Source of the DNA: Clusia tigrina
Taxonomy: Eukaryota > Arthropoda > Insecta > Diptera > Clusiidae
Length of the DNA stretch: 64,000 nt
Reading direction: 5' to 3'
Assembly: GCA_920105625.2 (NCBI GenBank)
Contig: OV050033.1
Coordinates: 6,118,001 to 6,182,000 of the forward strand
The position numbers were made by a program, and so were the translations under genes. Below, piece by piece: positions 1-11,780 of this stretch. Under the pieces are notes generated by a model. That model made no database searches, was not told the DNA's origin, and saw nothing but the letters and a program-made list of their open reading frames with translations. Position 1 is the first letter of the stretch. Every line of letters starts with the position of its first letter.

Positions 1-5
1 AGTTC

Positions 6-470
6 ATGAATAGTGAAAAGCGATTTCCTGCCGGAGCTGTGATTCGACCCTATGTCAATGAAAATGATCGCCATTTTACGGTCAATGGAATTTGCTATCG
101 TGCCATGTTGGAAGAGTATTTTTGGCCAAAATTATATGGACTAGACATCAGTTCCAACAAGATGGTGTCATGTGCCACAAAGCTGGTCAAACAATTCACC
201 TATTGAAGGGGAACTTTGGTAAAACTGTAAGCTCGAGAAATGGTCCAGTCAAATTAGCATCTCGCTCATGCGACTTAGCGCCGTTGGATATCTTTTTATG
301 GGGCTACGTTAAGTAACCAACAAGCTAACAACGTTAGAGGACCTCCGGAAGAATATCGAACGCGTAGTTGCTAACGTTCCAGCCGATATATGTGGAAGAT
401 TGAAGAAGAAAATTGGCTCCAGAGAATCGATCGCTGCTGTAGTGGACTACTCTATCTTAGAGTCGCTATC
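6..470 (+). pseudogene. Mariner/Tc1-like transposase relic
   Basis: This is a broken fragment of a DDE transposase of the mariner/IS630 superfamily. The first reading frame runs from the window edge and resembles the region around the second catalytic aspartate. A frameshift near 100-190 moves the homology into another frame, where FQQDG followed by CH and then SCDLAPLDIFLWGYVK can be read. These are typical of the blocks carrying the second and third catalytic acidic residues. Stops follow directly after 316. The 5' part of the element lies outside the window and no terminal inverted repeat is visible. It probably sits in an upstream intron or flank of Traf4. Family assignment comes from recognised motifs, and the element is certainly inactive. 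Confidence 0.75.
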
Positions 471-967
471 TTGTCCATAGAAGCCTTCAACGCTTCATAT
501 TTACAACTTTTATTACTCGAGTATTGAAAAGAGTATCTGAACAGGCTTATCAACCAAACTAAACAAGTGCGAAGTGGTTTGATTATATAAACTACACTAA
601 TCTAACGGAAGTAGGCGTCGCTAGTACAGCATTTTAAAGAAGAAGGAGATTTAAAGGAGATATGAAGTTACTAACAGTCCAAGGATGAGTCTAAACCGCA
701 CTTAAGTGTGACAATCAGAGGAGAAACGGCCTGGCAGGGTACTGGTATGTCTCACAGTACTAGCAGAGAAGGTTCTCTGGCATATCAGGCAGGCATAACC
801 CTCGTCCTCCTCACCCTGCGGGAGTTTGTCAACAGAGCTACAACAATAAATCAGTATCTCTCCTATTTAAGTGCTAATTATAATGCCAAGGAATTTCTCA
901 CTTGATGATCTGTTATAAAGAAAATGTATTTGAAGGGTTATTATGAAAGTGAGGCGAAGTACGTAGA

Positions 968-1011
<44 letters not shown>

Positions 1012-1480
1012 GTGTGTTTGTTTGGGTGTGTGTAAGATTTCTTCATACAAATTTTTCTCTGCTACAAATTGCCTCTCTTCTTACTGCATGCCACTTTCCC
1101 CCATAACTCTCTCACTCCTTCAGCTTCAGTGAGTTGTGCCCTCGCCGCAAGAAAATGCTTCGTAATTGTATGTAAACCAGATAAGGATGTGCGCAGCAGG
1201 CAGTTCAGATTTCTTTGCTTCTTATCACTTTCGCTATCCTGAGTACGTAACTGATTAGAGTAGACGTAAAGTGTGCTGGCAGTGGCGTTTAAGCGGTATA
1301 AAACCCAGCCCATCCTTTCCAACTTAACACAGTCAGTTTCTACCATTTGAGTGCAGCCAACACAAGAGTCAATGAATGTTTGGAGCTGTATTTTTGCTTC
1401 CAAACCGAGTTTGAAGGTTTAATTATTTTGTTCATAATCTTAACACTATTGTAATATGTTCTTTTTTATTCCCCTTCCAG
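471..1480. other. Non-coding sequence upstream of the first visible Traf4 exon
   Basis: I see no supported gene here. A CT dinucleotide microsatellite occupies about 969-1006. A 113-codon open frame on the minus strand (1062-1403) resembles nothing I know and has no other support. The region is probably intron or 5' flank of Traf4, because the first recognisable Traf4 exon at 1481 starts with an acceptor site and is not the protein N-terminus. Confidence 0.5.
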
Positions 1481-3215
1481 ATTTATCCCGGTCCCGATCC
1501 CAAACAAGCCATCATGGGCTCTCTGGTATTTTGCATACATCACAAACAAGGTTGCAAGTGGTCGGATGAATTGAGGAAATTAAAGGTGAGTTTGCGAGAG
1601 AGTCAGTTAAATGGCAGTAGGCTCAAGTACTTATATTGAAGAAAGAGGCTCTTCACTTACCTTTCTCAATGATTCATCATGATGCTGTAAAACGAAATCA
1701 ATGTTCATATTAACTTTGATAATAGAGGGTCCACCTCTAAAGTGGAGATGATATGATGAAATATTTGGCTTAACTTAGACCCTATCACATGGAATAAGTT
1801 TACTTTAAGATACACTTGCCAGAGATGGGCACTGAATACATTCAAAGTCTGTTTGGTGTTTTCTTGCGGCGCCTCAAAATATGCTGCACTTTTCTTACCA
1901 ATTACACACTAAATTATCACAAATATTTATGAGATTGGCATACAAAGAGTGTAGCATATTTTAGGGGTCTCAAAAATGCCTTTAAGCTTCCGGATTGTGT
2001 TTGCCGAGTTCCGATTAGTTCCGACAATTAATTTCGTTTTACAGCATAAATCTCATGAGTAACTCTAAATGCATATCTCTCTTCCCCTTTACTAATGCAT
2101 ACATCCCCACTCTTCCTTTGTAGGGTCACTTGAACGTGTGCAAACACGATGCCACCCAGTGCCCCAACAAGTGTGGCGCCCAGATAGCGCGCATCATGAT
2201 GAACGACCACCTGCAGTACACGTGCACAATGCGCCGTACCAAATGCGAGTTCTGCCAGAGTGAATTCTCGGGCGCTGGGCTCGAGGAGCACGCCGGCACT
2301 TGCGGCCAGGAACCCATCTATTGTGAGGCAAAATGCGGCCAGCGCGTGCTGCGTGGACGCATGACGCTGCACAAGTCCAAGGATTGTGCTAAACGCCTAC
2401 GCCGCTGTGTACACTGTGGGCGGGAATTCTCAGCCGACACATTGACACTGCATGCGCCCCAGTGCCCTCGAGCGCCCATTGTCTGCCCACAACGCTGTGA
2501 TGTGGGTCCCATTGCACGCAGCGATATGGAAACGCATCTGCGGGATGAGTGCAAAGCCCTGGCCATTTCGTGCTCCTTCAAAGAGGCCGGGTGTCGTTTC
2601 AAGGGTCCGCGCCACATGCTCGAGATGCACCTGGAGGCCAATGCAGCCGCTCACTTGTCTTTGATGGTGGCCCTTTCGTCGCGTCAGGGTCAACAGATAC
2701 AAATGCTGAAATCGGCGGTGTCCAAACTCTCGATTAACTACACTGGCACCCTACTGTGGAAGATCACCGATTGGTCGGCCAAAATGGGCGAAGCACGCGG
2801 CAAAGATGGTCTCGAGTTGGTTTCACCGCCGTTCTACACCTCGCAATACGGCTACAAACTGCAGGCGTCCATGTTCCTCAATGGAAATGGCCCAGGCGAG
2901 AACACGCACGTCTCTGTGTACATCAAAGTGCTGCCGGGCGAGTACGATGCTCTGCTGAAGTGGCCCTTTGCGCACTCCATCACATTCACACTATTCGAAC
3001 AGGGTGCCCAGTGCGGCCAGGGCGGAGTGGCCGAGTCGTTTGTGCCCGACCCGACTTGGGAGAATTTCCAACGGCCCTCGAACGAGCCTGATCAGTTGGG
3101 CTTTGGTTTTCCGCGTTTCATATCGCACGAGCTGCTGCATCGACGCCCATTCATCAAGGACGACACGGTCTTCTTGCGGGTGAAGGTGGATCCAAGCAAA
3201 ATAGTGGCCGTCTAA
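1481..3215 (+). CDS. Traf4: TRAF4-type TNF receptor-associated factor, 3' exons (partial)
   Basis: This adaptor links receptors to JNK/NF-kB signalling and, in flies, to junctions and apoptosis. Two exons are visible: 1481-1585 and 2124-3215, joined in phase 0 across a 538-base intron with AG and GT ends. They encode about 398 residues. The first part holds several TRAF-type zinc fingers with repeated Cys/His pairs (CIHHKQGCKW, CPNKCG, CEFCQ, CVHCG, CPQRC). From about base 2739 a MATH/TRAF-C domain follows (LLWKITDWSAKM, then FTLFEQ, GFGFPRFISHELL). Fly Traf4 is near 486 residues, so roughly 90 N-terminal residues must lie in an exon left of the window or unrecognised between 1 and 1480. The long zinc-finger block and the C-terminal sequence favour TRAF4 over TRAF6 or TRAF2 types. 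Confidence 0.93.
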
Positions 3216-5472
3216 TGGCGCCGCTGATCAAGCCAATAAGCAAATTGAATACGTAGTTTTAGTTTTGTAATTTTAGGCATTTTACAAAGATTTTTACTCT
3301 GCTTATGTAAATACTGTGTATTTAAATTTATGAGTAAGGAAATGCGTGGACTTTCGTGTACATAACTTAACGCTTTCACAATTAAAGAGAGTGACTTACA
3401 ACTCGGAGCGATTGACTTCTCGAAAGTAGCTGCAAACGGTTACTTTAGGCGCAAGTCTCTTCAGTGCTCGTATGAGTGAAAATTCTAGAACTTAAGCGAA
3501 TAAATTAATCCAGTAGTCATTTAATTAGAATTAAGTCAACATTTTGTTACCATAACCGTAGAACATGTAAGCAAGTCTTCGTAAGCATATATAGACATCC
3601 TAATAAAGCGAAACGAACGCAATTTTTAAGTGCTGGAATTAAACCAAAGTAATCAACAAAATTTATGAAAATACACGCGTGTGCGAACTCCAACGCGCCC
3701 ACTGTGGCCGCGAGTTCGTGTCCTAACTCTTTTGTTTCCATACAAAATTTCAATTGGCGTCTTTCAAAAGATTCTCATTTTGCGCTAATTTTGTCATAAA
3801 ACTCTCCTAGTTTAAGGTATTCAGTCTTAAGTAAGCGTATTTTTCATGTACACCAACACACACACACATACACATACATATGAATTATCCATTATAACGC
3901 TCTAATGCATGTATATTTAAAGGAATCTTAACAGAAATTAAGAGAAAGAGAGAGAGAGAGAGAGCAGGGAAATGCATTTAATTATAATTAAACGAAACAC
4001 AAACGACAATTATAGTCATTAGTCACGTAAGCGTTTAACTAAGTGAAGCGAAAAAGTGAGTCGCATTTTCTTTTTATAGTATCCAGACTTTGTATTTTTC
4101 GCATGTCTACAATTGAGACTCAAGCTCTTAAGTAATTGAGTCCACCTGGAAATGAAATGTTCACAATTTAAATGATTAAAATTAAAATTCTATAAAAATA
4201 TAACCAAATCGTTTGTTTCAACTATAATATAGGCTAGCTCTGTGCTTCTGCGAGAGAGCAGTTCCGACTGAGTGTGACTGCTGCTCTAATATCCATGGTC
4301 AGACTTATAGTCGAGCATCGTATCAGCCTTATACTAGTGGATTACAATAGACAACATATGTATGTATTCATAAATCTACCTTACAGTGTATCGTTGCTGC
4401 CCTCAATGTTCATGGCCACTGAATTTAGTTACTACCTCTGCACACAATTGGCATACAAAGGTGGTTTGTGTTGGCATTAGGCTGCGATTTATCCTACGAC
4501 GGGGTCGCGTAATTCGATACTTGACTATCGTTAAGATGATGGCGCCAATCGATACACAAGTCGTTCAAAACAGACACAAAAATCAGCGCTCAAAGATCAA
4601 AATAGACACCAAAGTCCTGCATTAACCCTCTGCAGCCTTTTTTATATAAAATGTTGGTATTTTTGTAAGCCATCTCATTGTGATGGATACGACTTGGTAG
4701 TCTGCCTTGGATTTATTGACAGTCCATCTCTCACACGCCAAGTGATTTTATGGCGTTTTGCTTGTACTCATCAATTAATTTCATCAGATCTTTGTTGTAA
4801 AATGATCGGAAACTGCCCACCAAAACCTTGGTCTGGCTTAAAGTATCTTGGTTGGAATAAGTTTTCATCCAAAAAGTAAGTCTAATTTTAGATAATAAGT
4901 GAACTTAAAATAAGTCAGTGTGGAGGAGTTTTCTTTTGTGGAAGCGGTTTTTGGGGGTCCCTAAACAGACCCGTACATATTATTTTACATTTAATTTCTT
5001 TACATGAATCTCAATATTCCATTACAGATTACAAATCCGTGGAATTCTACATTAATGATCCCTAATTCCCTGAACTATGTGCCAGGTAAGAACTGCAAGT
5101 TTCATACGAAAAACCATTCAGAGAGATTGCGACCTCCAATCAGTTCTTCCACGGCGTGTCCGATTCTTTGTGTGTGTTTGTTGTTCATCCCGCAAAACTT
5201 TTCTGGGGGTTTGCCTTCCTAGCTCCTCCAGTGCATTTCCTAGGCATCTGCACATTTCAATGTTTAAGTGACGCAATCGTTGCAGGTCAAAGAGCAGCTC
5301 AAAGTATGTGCAAGTTGGTTCATGTCGAACTAGACGAGGAAGCTCTGCTTGCTTTCCATTGATTGAAGTTGACTAAAAATAGTTTTTCGCTTATCGAGTT
5401 TTTGGCCGTGGCCATGCGCATATTCACTTCGAATTGAAAAACAGTTTAAAAATGTTGTGTGGAAGAGTGTGA
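3216..5472. other. Traf4 3' UTR and intergenic DNA
   Basis: Traf4 3' untranslated sequence begins here, with a possible AATAAA poly(A) signal near 3496-3502. The rest is AT-rich intergenic DNA with a CA-rich tract around 3850-3880 and a short GA repeat near 3949-3964. Open frames of 60-80 codons between 4270 and 5360 have no recognisable domain or coding character, so I do not call them genes. Confidence 0.6.
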
Positions 5473-5543
5473 GCATCGGTGGTTCAGTGGTAGAATGCTC
5501 GCCTGCCACGCGGGCGGCCCGGGTTCGATTCCCGGCCGATGCA
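5473..5543 (+). tRNA. tRNA-Gly-GCC: tRNA-Gly (GCC)
   Basis: A complete 71-base cloverleaf without intron. The 7-bp acceptor stem pairs 5473-5479 with 5536-5542 and is followed by discriminator A at 5543. The D-arm has GGTTCAGTGGTAGAA, the anticodon stem pairs CTCGC with GCGGG around a 7-base loop carrying GCC, and the T-arm has the B-box sequence GGTTCGATTCC. It looks like the highly conserved insect tRNA-Gly-GCC. A T-run starting about five bases downstream serves as the RNA polymerase III terminator and merges into a long T-rich tandem array. Confidence 0.98.
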
Positions 5544-5547
5544 ACTC

Positions 5548-7375
5548 TCTTTTTTGTTTTTTATTATTATTCAGTTTTCTTTTTTTGTTTTATTATTCAG
5601 TTTTCTTTTTTTGTTTTATTATTCAGTTTTCTTCTTTCGTTTTATTATTCAGTTTTCTTTTTTTGTTTTATTATTTAGTTTTCTTTTTTTTGTTTTATTA
5701 TTCAGTTTTCTTCTTTTGTTTTATTATTCAGTTTTCTTTTTTGTTCTATTATTTAGTTTCTTTTGTTTCATTATTTAGTTTCTTTTTTGTTTCATTATTT
5801 AGTTTCTTTTTTGTTTTATTATTTAGTTTTCCTTTTTGTTTTATTATTTAGTTTTCTATTTTGTTTTATTATTTAGTTTTCCTTTTTGTTTTATTATTTA
5901 GTTTCTTTTTTGTTTTATTATTTAGTTTTCTTCTTTCGTTTTATTATTCAGTTTTATTTTTTTTTTTATTATACAGTTTTCTTTTTTTGTTTTATTATTT
6001 AGTTTTCTTTTTTTTGTTTTATTATTCAGTTTTCTTCTTTTGTTTTATTATTCAGTTTTCTTTTTTGTTTTATTATTTAGTTTCTTTTGTTTCATTATTC
6101 AGTTTTCTTTTTTGTTTTATTATTTAGTTTTCTTTTTGTTTTATTATTTAGTTTTCCTTTTTGTTTTATTATTTAGTTTTCTATTTTGTTTTATTATTTA
6201 GTTTTCCTTTTTGTTTTATTATTTAATTTTCTATTTTGTTTTATTATTTAATATTCATTTTTATTTTACTATTTAATATTCATTTTTGTTTTACTATTTA
6301 ATATTCTTTTTTGTTTTATTATTTAATATTCTTTTTTGTTTTATTATTTAATATTCTTTTTTGTTTTATTATTTTGTTTTCTTTTTTGGTTTATTATTTT
6401 GTTTTCTTTTTTATTTTATTATTTAATTTTCTTGCTTGCTTTATTATTTAGTTTTGTTTTTTATTTATTTTCTTGCTTGTTTGTTTTATTTAATTTACTT
6501 TTTGGTTTTTTATATTTCATTTTCTTTTTGGTTTTTAAAATTTTTTTTTATTGAATTTTCTATTTTGTTTTTTATATTTCATTTTCTTGCTTTTTATATT
6601 TAATTAATTTTTTATATTTAATTTTTTGGTTTTTTATATAAAATTTTCTTTTTTTATTCAATTTTCTTTTTGTTTTGTTTTTAATTTAGTTTTTATTTAA
6701 TTTTCTTTTCGGGTTTTATTTAATTTCCTTTTTGTTATTTTATTTAATTTTCTTTTCGGGTTTTATTTAATTTCCTTTTTTGTTATTTTATTCAATTTAC
6801 TTTTTTTAATTTTGTTTTTTGCTTTTTCAATTTAAATTTTGATCTATTATTTAATTGTTTTTTTTTATACAATTTTCTTTTGTTTTATATTTAATTTTAT
6901 GTTTTGGTTTACTTTATTTGGTGGGTTTTACTTTATTTTTTGTTTATTATTTAATTTTCTTTTTTGTTTTTTTATTTCATTTTCTTCTTAATTTAATTTC
7001 CTTTTGTTAATTTTTTTATTAAATTTTCTTTTATTATTTCATTATTTTAATTAATTTAGCTTTTTATTAACTTTCTTTTATGTTTTTTATTAAATTTTCT
7101 TTTTTGATTATTTTATTTAATTATTTTGTGGTTTTTTATTAAATTTTCTTTATTTAATTTTCTTTTTTATTGTACTTTTTATTAATTTTCTTTTTATTAA
7201 TATTTCTTTTTTGATTTTTTTGTTTATTTTTTACGTTTATTATTTAATTGTGTTTTTTATTTAATTTTTTTATTTCTTCAATATCTTTTTTTAATTTTAA
7301 ATTTAGGTTTTTTATTTCAATTTTTTATAATTTTTTTTTTGGTTTTTTTGTTTAAGCTGCTTTTTATTCATTTTC
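5548..7375. repeat. T-rich tandem repeat array downstream of tRNA-Gly
   Basis: About 1.8 kb of extremely T-rich plus-strand sequence. From about 5556 to 6370 it consists of tandem units near 25 bases with the core TTTTATTATTCAGTTTTC or TTTTATTATTTAGTTTTC followed by a T-run of variable length. Past about 6400 the repeat decays into irregular T-rich sequence with ATTTAATTTTC blocks, ending near 7375. Several long open frames occur (130 and 88 codons), but they are only Phe/Leu/Ser low-complexity translations and are not genes. The array begins at the pol III terminator of tRNA-Gly. Confidence 0.9.
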
Positions 7376-7891
7376 TTTTCACCTCATTAGTGCACACTGC
7401 ATCGGTGTCATTTATTTATGCTTCGGTTATATGGGAAATGCATGTAAGTGGTTATAATGAAAGTGAGGTACAGTAAGCTGAAATCTGACTCCTTAAAAAA
7501 TGTTTCAATACAAAATCATTCTATTCTCACAAAAATTTTATTTTATTAAAACTTAATTCAAAAATCGTATGTGCAAAAAAACATTTTCTTAATACATAAA
7601 TAATATTCGCTTCCCGTTTTTTGTTCTTTCAAAATAATAAATAATTATTTCCTTTTGGTCAGGGTACTTTCACTCTCGTGGGCAGAATAGCACTCCCTTT
7701 ATTCATCCACTTGAGATGGAATATAAAAATATTGTCATTGGTAAGTAATATGCCCATTTCGCATTTCCATGATTGTTTAAATAATGCATTAAACGTTAAA
7801 AACTAAATAAAAATATAAATAATTTAATTATATAAAACTATGGAATGACTCTGAGTCCATAAAAATTGAATGTGTAAAGCCCGTGCCGTGC
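7376..7891. other. Vps53 3' flank
   Basis: AT-rich sequence downstream of the Vps53 stop codon, read on the minus strand. It contains several AATAAA-like signals in Vps53 orientation between 7500 and 7830. No gene is seen. Confidence 0.5.
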
Positions 7892-10800
7892 CTAAGGCAA
7901 GCGTTTCTTCAATAAATTCTCCAGTTTTCTGATGCGACCACGATCAGCGGAATTACTGGCGCTATCAGAATTCTTATCGGAACTGGCAGCGGCGCCACCG
8001 CCGGTGAAGCTGCCCACACTAAATATGAAAGCGCGTTTAGGTGTTGACACCGTAGCTGTAGCAGTAGATGACTGACTGACTGTATCATTGCTGCTCACTT
8101 CCGTGGGTTGATTGCTGGTACTTTCACTATTACTGCCTGTTTCCGATATGTTGAGATCTTGTGTAGAATCGGTTTCCTCAGACAGGCCCGCGATAGCTGC
8201 CGTTGAAGCGGTGCGCTTGAATAGATCGATCAGTTGCATTTGATCGACCCGCTTCACCGCCTTCATATCGAGTATCTTTTGATATTCGGCAATGGTGATG
8301 TCCGGCAGCAATTTCAGAACTTGTTGCGTGAAATGTCCCGGCGGCTGCACCGGCGTCATCACCACTTTGATAGTCATTTCGGCGCGTGTCATGTCTTTAA
8401 CAACGACCTTCGTAAAGCTGGTGGGTGCCTTGCGATTCACACTCGAACCTATGGACGGCAAATCGAGGAGTGCCGTTTTCAAGCTGTGCGTATCCAGCAG
8501 CAGCTGTTCACAGCCCAAAACATTGTTGGAGCCGTCGGACAGGGTCAGCTTGCACTTGTAGAGGACATTGATGAACTTCGGTATGAAAGCGTTGACGAAC
8601 TTGTGGCAAAATTGCGTAAAGTATTTGCGCGACGTGGCCAAGTTGTCGCGGATAACTGGCACAGTTTGCTTAAAATTGGTGCACATGTTGCTGATGAAGG
8701 CGCTCTGATCGCCCACATTGCTGATGCTTTGCCACTGGACTTTGGCCATAGCTTGTATGGAAGGCTCGCAACCGGCCTCGAGATCCTGCACAAGCAACTG
8801 AATGCAATTGGAGATTATGCTAGAAATGACAACAACAAATAAATGAAGCATGAAAAGGTCTCTTTTTATATCAATTATAATTATACCGATGAAATACATC
8901 CTTCTCCTCTGACATGTCGATTTTGGTAACGTAGGCCGGCGTCACTTTCTCCTTCAACTTGTCTTCCAATTGTTGTACGGTTTCCAAACAGTATTCCGCC
9001 GTGGTCAACACGCAGCAGATGCGTACTAAATCGTCTCTTGAGAAGCGCTGAGCATCGCCCTCTTTCAAGAAATTGTGAAACACCTGACCCGCCGCAGTGG
9101 AAAGGTTCTGCATGTCTCGTGTAAGGAGAGACATACTCTTGCCTGTCAAAGATATAGGAGTGTATTAACTTAATATTTGAGCGCTCAACTACGCAACAGT
9201 ATCCCGTACCAATTGACGAAGACGTGGTCAAAATTTTCGGCATTGTGAACTCTAAAACTCTGCTAGCATATTCCCGCAAATATTTCTTAAATACCAAAGC
9301 CAGCTCGTACAGAGGTTGCTCGTTACTCAGCTGATTGCACTGGACCATGCACTTCTTGTAGAACACAAACAAATCCGCGGAACTGCAAAGATTCATTAGG
9401 ATTGGTGAAGTCTACATACATATCGGATGAATATACAAGCCGAAACTACCTTGGATAGACTGTTGTTTTCGCTTCCGCCACCTTAAAGGGTTCCTTCGAC
9501 ATTTCCACAAATTTTTCCATCAGCTCAGCCAAATTGCGATCGATGCTCTTAATGTAAATACCCAAATGCGGTTTAAAGCAGCTGCCGATTTGATCGTGAA
9601 ACGTGCCCGCGGATGGCAATGCATTTGCTTCCCCATTGCTCTCAGGCAATGTCAAAGGTTTCTCGGCAATACTGCCATTTAAAGTGACTCCCGTAAACCG
9701 TTTGGATAGCAGCTGCTCAAAAGCTTGGGTTTTGTTAATGGCGAACAGTAATAAACGTACGTCAATTTCATTGCTGCGTTTGGTCATAATCTGCGCCAAT
9801 TGTTCCCTGGACAAGCGACAAAATTCACCTGTAATACGCTCGGACACTTCCCAATCGAGTGGGAATATGGCACCAAATTTATCCTCAAAATCAAGCAAAT
9901 GCCGCTTGAGCCAAGCATAACGTTTGTCGATTTTATCCAGCCAAGCGATGTCCTGGTTCTCATGAAAGAGGTGCAGATACTCTTCCAATTGTTGAGCTGG
10001 AAAGGAGTACATATATGATTAGCATTCTTATACTGAACTAATAACATTCCTCATGATCCGATTATGCAATTTGAAGCCCTTAGATAGAAGATAGAAGTGT
10101 GGTAGGACGAAGAACTACCGAAGAAGGAGAAACCTTAGTATTGGTGCATGTGAGTTTTATATGATTCAATCCTCTTTTTCTTCTTACATGCATTCCTTTA
10201 TGAACTTCAAGAGGGAGTTCGAGTTAACCCACAAGTTCGAAGACTTCATCCATTCCTTTTAGCAAAAAACTCAAAGAAGGAATTCTTCAATTTAATATCT
10301 TCATTTTATCTAGACAATTGCAAGCTAATTTGTAGATTTGCCATGAATCTTTTAGGGTCATAAAATGGACATTGTATCAAACAATAGTGAGTCATTTATA
10401 ACAGCTTTTGTGACCCGGAATAGCCGCGAATACTGCCAGTTGCTCCGCATTGCATAATCGGGCCTAAGAGTTTAATATAATACCTATGAACCATTTAAGC
10501 AACTCCTTTTTAGCTTTGGGATCCAATACCGAGACGACTTTGAGGGCGTCGGTCAATTGATTTAGTCCCAAGCGGTGGTGCCCACCACCCCCACCTCCGC
10601 TTGAATTTGCTTTAGGGGAAAAGGCTTCTTTGAAGTCCTCTGTGATCTGTTTAGCAAGAGTCACTTGAATTTTGTCGACGCTTTGAGAGAGATTCTGCAA
10701 TGACATAAAATAGAAATTATATGAATCCAGCACTTGTATCCGCAGTTCACCTTTATTTCCTCGATATCTGAATACTGTTGGAAGTGCTGGTTGACCTCAG

Positions 10801-11444
10801 TGATGGCCTGTAATGGATTGAGTATCTCTCCATACAAACGCTTTTCGATGAGTTTATTCAGGCTCTCAATTCCACCCACCAGCATATGCAAATGATTGAG
10901 TGTGGTGATGGCAGAGGTCAGATTGCGTTTGGCGCAGTCCAGTTGCTTAATGTCCCTGGTGATCTCTTTCACCATTTCTTCGGTGCGTTCGGCCCGCGTC
11001 TTTACATCTGTGATGTGATCATATAGCGTAGTGATTACCTTCTGAGCCTCACTCAGAGCCAGCTGGCCATCCTGGCCGGTGTTGGTCTGACCACGCACCA
11101 CAGAGCGTATGTTCTCATCGATCAGTGACACCTCGCACTGCATCCGCTGAATGGTCTCGTCGATGCCGACCAGTGACTGCTCGTTGGGGAAGAGTTGATT
11201 AATGTAGTCAACAGTATTGAAATCCGGCGAATCCATAGGATCGTCCGATTTCAGCACCTAAAGTATGCCATTGCAACGAAATAGTGGAATGAATGACTTA
11301 ACAAATTATTTACTGCCAGAAAAAAGCAACAACACCCAATCTGCGTCAGCTGCTCCAGCCGCCTACCTTGTCAATCGCACTTTTGACTTCTTTTGTAAAA
11401 TGAATCAATGTTTTCCCATTTCCTTCACCTCCGCCAGTATCCAT
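7892..11444 (-). CDS. Vps53: VPS53 subunit of GARP/EARP tethering complexes
   Basis: Vps53 is a shared subunit of GARP (endosome to trans-Golgi tethering) and EARP (endosomal recycling). Seven exons read in order on the minus strand: 11444-11367, 11257-10751, 10694-10484, 9996-9450, 9382-9210, 9142-8887, 8819-7892. Phases match at every junction and give 899 residues, close to human VPS53 (832) apart from low-complexity additions. The N-terminal half carries the conserved Vps53_N sequence ([45 protein letters not shown]). The C-terminal half has [31 protein letters not shown] and ends [15 protein letters not shown] Gly run (SGGGGGGHH) in exon 3 and a Ser/Thr-rich stretch in the last exon look lineage-specific. 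The start at 11444 is the first ATG of a 26-codon exon. The gene is divergent from ATP13A1. Confidence 0.97.
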
Positions 11445-11780
11445 TTCCACGTCCAATTTGTTTGCAGTCATCTCGGTATTTGTTTAGTTTTCTGTTTACA
11501 AGTTTTCAAGGAATTGCAAAATTGCCCACGAATTATTTACAGCCAGAGCTCTGAGCCCACGAACGGCGACCGACGGCGTTGCCTTGAGAACAACAAAAAC
11601 AAACGATTGTGACACGTCGCAAACGTCACAAACTGACATTTCGGAGCAGACGGCGGCCGAGTTTCCACTTTGTAATTAGCAGTAGAGTTTTTAAAATTGC
11701 TGGCGTTGGAATTTTAAAAACTATTAGTAAAAAAATAAAATAACTAAATTGACAAAATTGATCAATAACGCCGCAGCGAA
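11445..11780. promoter_or_regulatory. Shared 5' interval of Vps53 and ATP13A1
   Basis: The two start codons are 336 bases apart on opposite strands, so both 5' UTRs and core promoters must fit here. No TATA box is obvious. The interval is inferred to be a bidirectional promoter, and no specific factor site was identified. Confidence 0.55.

Noticed and set aside
1062..1403. 113-codon minus-strand frame
   Set aside because: No similarity recognised, no splice or promoter context, and it overlaps a microsatellite-rich Traf4 intron or flank.
5459..6554. Long Phe/Leu-rich open frames (up to 130 codons)
   Set aside because: They are translations of the T-rich tandem array, partly overlapping the tRNA gene, with no ordinary amino-acid composition.
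8234..8842. 202-codon open frame opposite Vps53
   Set aside because: Antisense to the last Vps53 exon and without recognisable domain.
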